A program made the translations under genes and the position numbers. Positions 56,796 to 64,000 of a DNA stretch of 64,000 nucleotides are shown here, in pieces; positions within the stretch are counted from its first letter, which is position 1; each line of letters opens with the position of its first letter. Source of the stretch: Theileria orientalis strain Shintoku (Eukaryota > Apicomplexa > Aconoidasida > Piroplasmida > Theileriidae); assembly GCF_000740895.1 (NCBI RefSeq), contig NC_025261.1, positions 620,001 to 684,000 on the forward strand. The letters are read 5' to 3'. The notes under the pieces were generated by a model. The model made no database searches. It saw only the letters and a program-made list of their open reading frames with translations, and had not been told where the DNA came from.

Positions 56796-58496
56796 ATGCA
56801 ACAACATATTTCACTTATTTTCATACTATCGCCTTTAATTAAATTTTTGTGTAGTCCAGGTTTGTTGAAATTGTCATTAAATAACCGTTTAGGAAGAAGG
56901 TGGAATAAAAAGAATAAATCCATTGGTAAATATAGATACTCCAAATTTTAATATTTATATCACTTACCATTAATAATTACATTTTTTAATATAATTACTT
57001 TTATTTTATTCTTCTCTTCTTTAATAAGTTCCCTTAGCATAAATAATGATTACTGTTCCCTAATAACTTCCTAGGAAGGATTCTTTCATATTTGTTCATT
57101 TCATTTCTCATATTTTACAAATTAACAAAAAGGGAAAAGAATTGTTTTCAACTCTTAAACGTTACTCCATTCACACCTTATGACGTCATTAGGAAATCAT
57201 TTAAGACCGTGGCATTTAATTTGCACCCAGTAAGATAACTACCTGTTATTAGTTAGAGTTGTATTACACCTATTGGATATAATTGTGATATTACGTCTTA
57301 CCTTTATTCTTGACTTACAGCTACAGTTATTCATTTAGCGAAAATAGATTATAATGGTTTGTAGGACAGGAATAAAAGCGAAGACGCATCGGTTAAATAT
57401 TCCAACCTGGTCGAGAAGTATAAGCACATATCTACGCCAGAATCGCATTACAGATATACTAGGTTCTCAGACTTAGTGAAGCCAGAACTAGGTACAAATT
57501 AGTGACAAATATGAAAGTATTAATACTGTCCATAGGCTCAATCAATGAAATGGGCTTCATGGATTTGATAACACTGGCGCTTTTAAAAAGCTTCATGACG
57601 GTCGGGGCCACCATTTTAATTCTACTGTTGAGCAATGAGAAGATTATATGGCATCCACTTCTCGTTTATCAGCTATTTATGCTCTTTTTCGACATATATT
57701 TAAGGCTGTCAGACGAGTTGTTTTTCACAACTAAGTTGCCATTTTTTAAATATTATGTTACATTTGAGATTTTACAGGTAGGAGTTAGTCATAGACTACC
57801 TTTTTTTAACTATTAATATAAATGTTAATGTCAACTGTATCAATAACAATAATATTAACAACAATAACATTAACAACAATTTTACAGCTTTTCAATGAAT
57901 TCAAATCGTATTTTATGCACTCGTCAATTTTGTTCCCTGACAATAGTAGAACGCCCACTGCTATCGGATCTAATCTTTTGATAAACAACCTGGCGTTGCT
58001 CAGCAAACTGGACGCCTTATTGAATAAACTGAAGAGAATGTTAGGTCCATACGGCGAAGAAATAGATGACGACGACGAAAAAGTAGTTCCAGATGAACAC
58101 GTGGTCGAAGTTAATGTATCTAAGTTTAACTAGTTATTAATTGTATTGCAATCAACAGTGATACCACTAGTAGTTAACGTTACAGGGACCCTAGTAACAG
58201 TCATCAATCATTTATAGAAGACGATTAAGAGGAAATACGGCGAAAATTACTTCCTGGATTGGTCTAAGGAAGCTAAGCTCAAATACAAGAAGCTGGCACT
58301 CCACGGGGTAAGTACTAGTTCGAATAAACACATTCAGCAACCCAATAGTTACATTACACACGTATTCTATAACATTCTGGGCTAATTACTGTCATGTAAC
58401 CACTATTTGTAGGAAAAGTTAACCAGTGAAGAAGGGGCCAACGTGTTCTCGTTCCTCTTCACCTCCGGAATTATTCTCCTAAGCTTCATGAAGTAG
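56796..58496 (+). CDS. Membrane-bound J-domain (DnaJ) protein with leader
   Basis: Seven exons, 56796-56925, 57075-57229, 57365-57491, 57536-57777, 57888-58115, 58218-58307 and 58413-58496, give 351 aa. A hydrophobic leader and a second hydrophobic segment (ILSYLFISFLIFYKL) come before the J-domain: CFQLLNVTPFTPYDVIRKSF, then the HPD triad split by an intron (NLHP ends exon 2, DRNKSED opens exon 3). Two or three TM helices follow (LLKSFMTVGATILILLL; WHPLLVYQLFMLFFDIY), then a helical soluble part with an acidic patch and a last hydrophobic helix (VFSFLFTSGIILLSFMK). J-proteins stimulate Hsp70; this one should face BiP in the ER or an Hsp70 in the apicoplast membranes. Intron 3 is only 44 bases. 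Confidence 0.82.
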
Positions 58497-58600
58497 CTCA
58501 ATGTTTTAACAGATATGTAACCGTTAGTAAACGGAGCTTACGTTTTACTGATTTTTGCGTAAATGTGTAGGAGATTATATATAATGTTAGTGGATGCGGC

Positions 58601-59115
58601 TCATTTGAGGAATCCCGTTGTTTTATTGAACGAGTCGACGAAACTCTAAAAATCATGGTCAAACACGACTACATTATTCGTTTATTCTATTTCTCAGTGC
58701 TGGCGGCCCGTACCTTAATCGTTGCGGTGTTTGGCTCCTGCATCCAGTAGAACGACCTGTGGCTATTGCTGGTGAACTTCAGCACATATACTTCACCCGT
58801 ACTGCACTCAGGCACCCTTTCCAGGAACGCGTCGTCGAATACGTAGAAGGTGTCCTGCGGCCACGCTGATTTGGCTGTGCCAGCTTACCTCTACCTTTGA
58901 ATCATCTCTGGTTAACCACTGAACTGACAACAACTCGTCGTCTCCCTAAAATACAATTGTTTTCTCAATTTTACATTAAAATTATTGAGTTTCGTATCTA
59001 CTTGCTCTCTTACTCTGAACAGTCTCAAGGATCCTTTTCTCAGGTCTGGCGACACTAGTTTTTCGTTTAACACACATTTTCCCGCTCTTATTTCACACAA
59101 AACTCCCCTTTCCAT
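58601..59115 (-). CDS. RPN13: Proteasome ubiquitin receptor RPN13 (Pru domain only)
   Basis: Four exons, 59115-59014, 58945-58889, 58854-58714 and 58645-58601, all phase 0, give 114 aa. The product matches the Pru fold: EIRAGKCVLNEKLVSPDLRKG, SVQWLTRDDSKVEV, FLERVPECSTGEVYVLKF, and the FYWMQEP motif close to the C-terminus. RPN13 binds RPN2 on the 26S lid/base junction through this domain and also binds ubiquitin and a deubiquitinase. The protein stops soon after Pru, so the C-terminal UCH37-binding (DEUBAD) domain of animal RPN13 is absent, as in yeast. The intron between exons 2 and 3 is 34 bases. It lies directly downstream of a USP-type deubiquitinase gene, 81 bases away on the same strand. 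Confidence 0.9.
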
Positions 59116-59196
59116 TTAAATTATACATACATTTACGTTTTATATCACTGTTTAATGCACTACTTCTACTATACATTCATGTATTGTGGGAACATA

Positions 59197-62157
59197 TTAC
59201 TTGTGTTTTGTGTATGTTTTCTTCCTCTTCTTCGTTTTAGTTTTCTTCCTTTTTTTCGTGGCGTCCGCTTCGTTGCTTCTACTTACTTTTACTTCTGTAG
59301 AGTCAAACACATCCTTCTGGTTTACAGCTATTTGTACTCCTGTGTGGTGCCTCTTGAACTCATATCGCTCATCTTCCGTTTTCTTTTTATATTTTCGCGG
59401 CCTTCCTTTATCATATTCCAGTTCTTCTTCGTCAGGCTTTTCTGCGTCACCTTCCAATGAGCTATATAACCTCTTATATCTTTCCGCCTTTTCTCCTTCT
59501 TCCTCTGACCACACATCTACTTCATTGTTACTAAACGCACTCGTTAAACTGCATTTATTTGCTCTATTGGTGCCACTTTTCTCACCAATTGTGTCCCTAT
59601 TGTTACAGTTACTGTTGTTATTGTGGTTGTAGTGGTGGTTGCTATTGTTACAATTATTATGTTTGTCGTTATTGTTGGTGACATTTGTGGTACTGTAGCC
59701 CTTAATTCCACCGTTGTTACTGCAGTAATTACCAATATCTGTCTCAATTGGATGCTTTACTCGGGTTCCGTTGCTGGGCGAAGTCATGACTGGGTTTGAG
59801 TCCTCGATGCTGGCTCCGTAGATACTGTATGCGCTTGCCAACAACCTGATCAACAGGAGCCTATAGTTTTTGAACTTCCTTAACTTGAGGAAGGTGTTAC
59901 ACATTTTCCCCTTGAATTTACTCAGGACGTGAATCAGCCTATAACTGATCTCTTCAGGCGTATACCTCGCACTACCCATGCCACCTTGGTTGATATCCTT
60001 GGAACTAGCAGCATAATCGTTGATATCCTTAACATTAGCAGAGTACTCGTTTGTAGTCTTTGGACTAATGAAACCATATGAAGCTCCAATGGCGGCATAA
60101 TCGTTGATATCCTTAACATTAGCAGCGTAATCGTTTGTAGTCTTTGGACTAATGAAACCATATGATGCTCCAATGGCGGCATAATCGTTGATATCCTTGA
60201 GATTAGCAGAGTACTCGTTTGTAGCCATTGGACTATTCAAACCATCAATGACCAACTCACTATCATCGAAATCGAGGATATCACTACCGGCGATCGACTT
60301 ATTACTGTCGATACTTTCGTCACCGCTACTCTCCGCTCCGCCACCGTTGTGTGCATTATCAGTGCTACTACCCCGATTACTGCTAACCGCCTCATCGCTG
60401 TTGATACCTGTGCTCCTGCCACTCACGTTAACTGCGTCCCTAGCGTTAGCATTCGCGCCCTTCCTCTTCACACCTGCACCCTCAACGCCCTCATCCATAT
60501 CAGCACTACCACTTTTATTACTCTTGTTGTGGACTCCAATTTTACTTCTTTTGCTCATTTTGGCTGCTTTCTGATCCGCCTTACTTTTATAGGCCTCGCT
60601 AGTGGTGCAGAACTTGTTTGTTTGCGAGTACTCGTTCAGAAGGTTGTCCACTGATCCCGACTCACCGCACTCATCCAAGCTGCTCGGGCCTCCTGGTGAC
60701 GTTGTCGTGCTCACGTTGCTGTAGAACAGTATGTACACGTCATTTTCGTGCCTCTTAACGTACTCGTTTGATACCACTCTCACCGTCGAGTCGTCGAAGA
60801 GGAACCAGAAGTTGTTCTTGCCCTTGATGAAGGTTATGTAGTGTCCTGAGTTAAGCGACTGGCCCAGGTGACACACGATCGCGTAAATTTCATAGTTCAC
60901 CCACGTCTGCTCCCCCTTTTTGGCCTCCATTGATATAGACAGGTTGTGCGGAAAGTGTATTCTATTCGTCAGCTTGCTGAACTTATTCTTGCAGTAGCCG
61001 AACTTGCTGTTATTCACCGTGCCTTCGTTGCTCTTGTTCGACGAGTAGCTTCCGTAACCTGATGCCGTGGCCTTGTTGTAAAACTGCTTACAGGGCGAGC
61101 TATCCACGCTGCTTTGATTCATGTTAAACCTCTTCAGGTGCACGGTCAGTATTTGCGGGCACTTGTAGACTGACAGCAGCTTCGTCGCGTTTTGGAGCGA
61201 GTTGCACTTTGAGCAGAGGTACTGGTTGCTCCCCTCCAGCTGCTCCGGTACCACGAAGTCGTTAAGCAGGTTAATTAACTCGTTGCTTTTGGTCGTGTCC
61301 ACTGATATGTCAAAGAACTCCTCCACCTTCTCCGACCTGTTGTTGCAACGGTTACAGATTATAAAGTTTCTGAAGTATCCTCCGAACAGGTATCCTATGA
61401 ACGTGTGCATGATTTTATCATTCGTGATGATTATGTTGTTAAGGTTGATTTCCTGTTCTTCGGCTGGCCTCTCTCTATCCTCCACTGCGATTCCTCTGCC
61501 ATGAGGTGAGCTCGGCGCTCCCTCTGCTGAGTGATTGCGATTGGCTACGTTCGTATTCGGGCTCGAAGTGCCCCAATTATCATCAGTGCTTGTGTTTGTA
61601 GAGAAATAACATGATTTGGAGAGCGAATCTAGAAAAAACTTCAAGAAAATGAAAGAATCATCTTGCTGGTTCAGCTTAAACTTAGAGTAGATGTACTTCT
61701 TTGCTATGCTATAAAACGGGTTGTTAAGTGCGTTTGAAGCTACATAAGAGTTTTGTAAGTGTTTTTCGAACAAACACATCACGCAAAAGATGTTATTTTC
61801 ATTGTTTTTGCATACCTTCGTGTGGTACGATTTTAGGAGAGCTGATGAGAGCAACGGAGTGTGCGATAGGACCTGTATGATCACGTTCATGTAGCATATG
61901 TTGATGCCTGGGTTGTTAAGCCCTGAACCCATCGTGATTGTATCATCGTCATATTTTACAGAAGGCACCTTGTATATGCCCTTAATAGTAGCCATGTTGT
62001 TCACGATTTTGAACTGTTCTTTTGCCAAAACAGTTTTCTCTTCTTTTGATTTTGATTTGTCGGTTGAATCACGCTCGTTGGAGTTGTATTTTTCGAATTT
62101 GATATCCTTGTTGTGTAGTTCTACAATAATGGGCGACTTAGTTTTAAAGTTAGACAT
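59197..62157 (-). CDS. Ubiquitin carboxyl-terminal hydrolase, USP36/42-like
   Basis: One exon of 986 aa. The USP fold spans about residues 75-505: the Cys box GLNNPGINICYMNVIIQVL, a zinc ribbon (CNRC and CSKC), YKCPQILTVHLKRF, then the His box (LNSGHYITFIKG) and WFLFDDSTV with the catalytic Asp. The Cys box has one extra residue (GINICY) compared with the usual GNTCY, but the Asn two residues before Cys is kept. The enzyme removes ubiquitin; USP36-type enzymes work in the nucleolus. The C-terminal half is disordered with a 28-residue tandem repeat (NDYAAIGASYGFISPKTT plus spacer), an Asn/His-rich stretch and a Lys/Arg tail (KKRKKTKTKKRKK) that fits nucleolar targeting. Confidence 0.88.
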   Translation of the reverse strand: MSNFKTKSPIIVELHNKDIKFEKYNSNERDSTDKSKSKEEKTVLAKEQFKIVNNMATIKGIYKVPSVKYDDDTITMGSGLNNPGINICYMNVIIQVLSHTPLLSSALLKSYHTKVCKNNENNIFCVMCLFEKHLQNSYVASNALNNPFYSIAKKYIYSKFKLNQQDDSFIFLKFFLDSLSKSCYFSTNTSTDDNWGTSSPNTNVANRNHSAEGAPSSPHGRGIAVEDRERPAEEQEINLNNIIITNDKIMHTFIGYLFGGYFRNFIICNRCNNRSEKVEEFFDISVDTTKSNELINLLNDFVVPEQLEGSNQYLCSKCNSLQNATKLLSVYKCPQILTVHLKRFNMNQSSVDSSPCKQFYNKATASGYGSYSSNKSNEGTVNNSKFGYCKNKFSKLTNRIHFPHNLSISMEAKKGEQTWVNYEIYAIVCHLGQSLNSGHYITFIKGKNNFWFLFDDSTVRVVSNEYVKRHENDVYILFYSNVSTTTSPGGPSSLDECGESGSVDNLLNEYSQTNKFCTTSEAYKSKADQKAAKMSKRSKIGVHNKSNKSGSADMDEGVEGAGVKRKGANANARDAVNVSGRSTGINSDEAVSSNRGSSTDNAHNGGGAESSGDESIDSNKSIAGSDILDFDDSELVIDGLNSPMATNEYSANLKDINDYAAIGASYGFISPKTTNDYAANVKDINDYAAIGASYGFISPKTTNEYSANVKDINDYAASSKDINQGGMGSARYTPEEISYRLIHVLSKFKGKMCNTFLKLRKFKNYRLLLIRLLASAYSIYGASIEDSNPVMTSPSNGTRVKHPIETDIGNYCSNNGGIKGYSTTNVTNNNDKHNNCNNSNHHYNHNNNSNCNNRDTIGEKSGTNRANKCSLTSAFSNNEVDVWSEEEGEKAERYKRLYSSLEGDAEKPDEEELEYDKGRPRKYKKKTEDERYEFKRHHTGVQIAVNQKDVFDSTEVKVSRSNEADATKKRKKTKTKKRKKTYTKHK
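60007..60232. repeat. 84-base tandem repeat inside the USP gene
   Basis: The unit starting ggcggcataatcgttgatat recurs at 60091 and 60175, with a further partial copy before and after, and encodes 28-residue repeats. Copies are nearly identical, so recent duplication is likely. Confidence 0.85.
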
Positions 62158-62319
62158 TATGTTACATTTATGGATAAAAGATTTAAAACTAAATATAAAA
62201 TGAAAATAATCCCATGAAACTAATTTTTTAACTGATATTGTGGTTTCAAAATGTGGGAATCAACCATATCCAATTCATATCCAATTTTCCAATGTTTTCC
62301 TCTAAAATTATAATTTGTT

Positions 62320-62771
62320 ATGCCAAAATACAATTTGTTTAATAAACTACCCTTTTTATCCTATATTGACAAGATCCATGTTCGTTATACTCCCGGTTCT
62401 CCTTATGACGATACCTGCCGGAAACTCCTACTTATGTTACTCAATCCTGATACTTTAAAGAAATTCCCTGGTTTAAACTATACTTACGAACTTTTGAAGT
62501 TAGTTCAATGCTCATAACCCATTTTTAGCTATCACGACAGGCCCGAAATACACATTACAATGAAGCCTAACGTCAACTTGAGGTTTATTTAAATATAAAT
62601 CGCAAAACTGTAGATTCTACGCCGACTCTAACACTTTAGAAGATATTCACAGGCAGATAGATGTTTATCAATACAATGGTACTTTCTTTATTTATTTTTA
62701 TTAATTGTACAGCGCACATTAGGTACACTCAACACAGATCTCTGGAGGGCAGAGGAGACGACGATTCTTAG
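62320..62771 (+). CDS. Probable mitochondrial ribosomal protein, mL53/mL43-like
   Basis: Four exons, 62320-62498, 62529-62582, 62614-62678 and 62713-62771, give 118 aa; the first two introns are 30 and 31 bases. The pattern IDKIHVRYTPGSPYDDTCRK, then LLMLLNP, then RPEIHITMKPNVNLRF and SNTLEDIHRQI resembles the thioredoxin-like mitoribosomal proteins: a V-x-F-x-P start, an R-x-LL helix followed by NP, and a P-x-I strand. The C-terminus is short and charged (LEGRGDDDS). mL53 fits slightly better than mL43. Splicing is secure because all phases agree; the family name is moderate. It is divergent to the USP gene (162 bases) and ends 59 bases from convergent RPC8. Confidence 0.6.
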
Positions 62772-62830
62772 TTTTGGAATACATAATGGTGTTTAGAATA
62801 TTATTTACTCGTTACTTGGTTAATGTGTAA

Positions 62831-63652
62831 CTATACAATTGTTCCCATCAACAACAGAATTGGAATGAGTTCCATCCCCGTGCTTATTCCATCGTCTTCT
62901 ACAAATAATTTTTTTTTGCGTTCCGCTAACCTCCTTCTTGATTGTAAATAATATCTAATATTTTAAATTCTACTACATTGTCTGTTTTTATGGGCACATC
63001 GGTGTTTTCATCGATTTTTAACCAATATCCGTTAATTTCATCACTAAATTATAAATTAAAAATCAAAGGTATTTATTCAAACTTACTATTTATATGTTTC
63101 TGGTAACAAATTAGGTATTACGTGAATATCACTAAAGAATCCGGTCGATACTAAAATGCCATCATTAGATGAATACAAGTAAGCATTAGAAATTTACGTA
63201 TCTAATAAAAACTATTGTTACGCAACACACTCTCGATATTAACTTTTATGTAATAATTATAAAAGTTTAATAATGTGTTCGTTCATACGTAAATACTCTG
63301 ATAGGCCTATGTTTAACTTACGCTTAATAAAATTCCTATTGTACAAAATTACGTTCGCTTTGAACACTTCATTTATCACTGGCGAGAATACCAGCAGCTT
63401 AAATATCAGTTTATAGTGTGCCGATCCGTCGTTTGGAAGAATCCGAGATTCGCATTTTAAAAAATCCCCGTCCAGAGCAATTGCAAGTCCGACTCCGTGA
63501 ACGACCTACATTACCGTTATTTATCTTTCAACTATTTTAACCTTGTTTATGTATTTGTTTGACAGTTTTTGGAATAGTATGTTTCGCTTGTCCCCTACGT
63601 ACTCCGACACATTAAGGGTGACAATATCTTCAATTACGAACACTTTAAACAT
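62831..63652 (-). CDS. RPC8: RNA polymerase III subunit RPC8 (Rpc25)
   Basis: Five exons, 63652-63542, 63505-63322, 63150-63087, 63043-62931 and 62898-62831, give 179 aa with consistent phases. Landmarks of the family are FKVFVIEDIVTLNVSEY, KLSNKYINKVVHGVGLAIAL, YKLIFKLLVFSPVINEVF, and across the third exon STGFFSDIHVIPNLLP, followed by the S1/OB-fold end DEINGYWLKID and VVEFKILDIIY. RPC8 pairs with RPC9 as the stalk of RNA polymerase III and is needed for initiation. Two introns are 37 and 32 bases. The C-terminus replaces the usual GLG-WW tail with a hydrophobic end (IPILLLMGTIV), so the last exon is the least certain part. Confidence 0.85.
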
Positions 63653-63800
63653 GATATAATAATATACATATAGTCAGAGGCAGTAGAATAAATATTATGA
63701 ATTGCTAACTCTCAGCACTGCGTTCATCAGGTACGGTAGTGTTAGCACGAATGTGTATCTTGGTTAATGCAAACACGGATTAAGTAAAGCCACATTATTC

Positions 63801-64000
63801 TCATGAGCTAGATAACACGCTCTTGTAGATGTATCTTCTATTGTACAGTCTTTTTACCAGGTTCTTATATCTCGAATTGAGCGTTGGCGGCGGCGGAAGA
63901 AGCCCTCTTCTGTATATTGATTTGTACACGTTTTTGACCGGATTCTCATCAACATTTTGGATATTCTTGATTGATATATTTTTTGGTGCCTTATCATCTG
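63801..64000 (-). CDS. 3' end of an unidentified gene, partial
   Basis: The last 66 or so codons of a minus-strand gene run off the right edge and stop at TGA (63803-63801). The tail is basic and Tyr-rich: VYKSIYRRGLLPPPPTL, then RYKNLVKRLYNRRYIYKSV. The PPPP run and Arg/Tyr content fit a nucleic-acid-binding or ribosomal protein tail, but nothing specific can be assigned. Whether an intron lies nearby cannot be judged. Confidence 0.5.
   Translation of the reverse strand, partial: DDKAPKNISIKNIQNVDENPVKNVYKSIYRRGLLPPPPTLNSRYKNLVKRLYNRRYIYKSVLSSS

Noticed and set aside
57492..57502. 11-base intron in the J-protein gene
   Set aside because: Too short to splice; a 44-base intron ending at 57535 gives the same frame with normal signals.

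Overview
The window reads as nuclear DNA of a piroplasm, most likely a Theileria species. The evidence is several secreted multi-FAINT (DUF529) proteins, a signature expansion of this genus, in compact intron-rich gene neighbourhoods, with many short introns down to 30 bases. Housekeeping orthologues carry apicomplexan features such as apicoplast-type leaders and an ATG8 that ends in glycine. Coding GC is higher than in classical Theileria parva or T. annulata genes, so the T. orientalis group is my guess, but I cannot fix the species.

Layout. 1-911: 3' part of a Cys-rich gene. 1277-5262 (-): three lineage-specific genes (a single-FAINT membrane protein, a four-FAINT secreted protein, a small secreted protein). 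5881-22865: a housekeeping block with a bromodomain protein, an mRNA cap methyltransferase carrying a degenerate triphosphatase-like domain, a p24 cargo receptor, a divergent E1 with a leader peptide, a DEAD-box helicase, eIF6, endonuclease IV with a leader, tRNA-Thr(CGT) and an unknown leader-bearing protein. 23125-35286: an accessory block (three-FAINT protein, Asn/Ser-repeat protein, FAINT protein with acidic repeats, roughly ten-FAINT protein). 35887-44929: housekeeping again (pICln, an unknown gene, UTP4, ATG8, a SufE-MnmA fusion). 45292-55117: a proline-rich type II membrane protein, a five-FAINT protein paralogous to the one at 2306, and a large ABCC-type transporter. 55983-64000: a two-TM protein, a membrane J-protein, a minimal RPN13, a USP-type deubiquitinase, a likely mitoribosomal protein, RNA polymerase III subunit RPC8 and the end of one more gene.

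How the genes connect. At least five products look routed into the secretory pathway or apicoplast while having plastid or ER chemistry: E1, endonuclease IV, SufE-MnmA, the J-protein and the 419-aa unknown. ATG8 also works at the apicoplast in this phylum. A second theme is RNA and ribosome biogenesis (cap methyltransferase, DEAD helicase, UTP4, eIF6, pICln, RPC8, mitoribosomal protein). A third is ubiquitin and the proteasome (E1, RPN13, USP). The FAINT proteins are probably exported to the host cell or parasite surface.

Most multi-exon models here were built by hand from splice signals, reading-frame continuity and family motifs. No search was run. The strongest candidates for new biology are the SufE-MnmA fusion, the apparently catalytically dead triphosphatase-like domain on the cap methyltransferase, and the leader-bearing E1.
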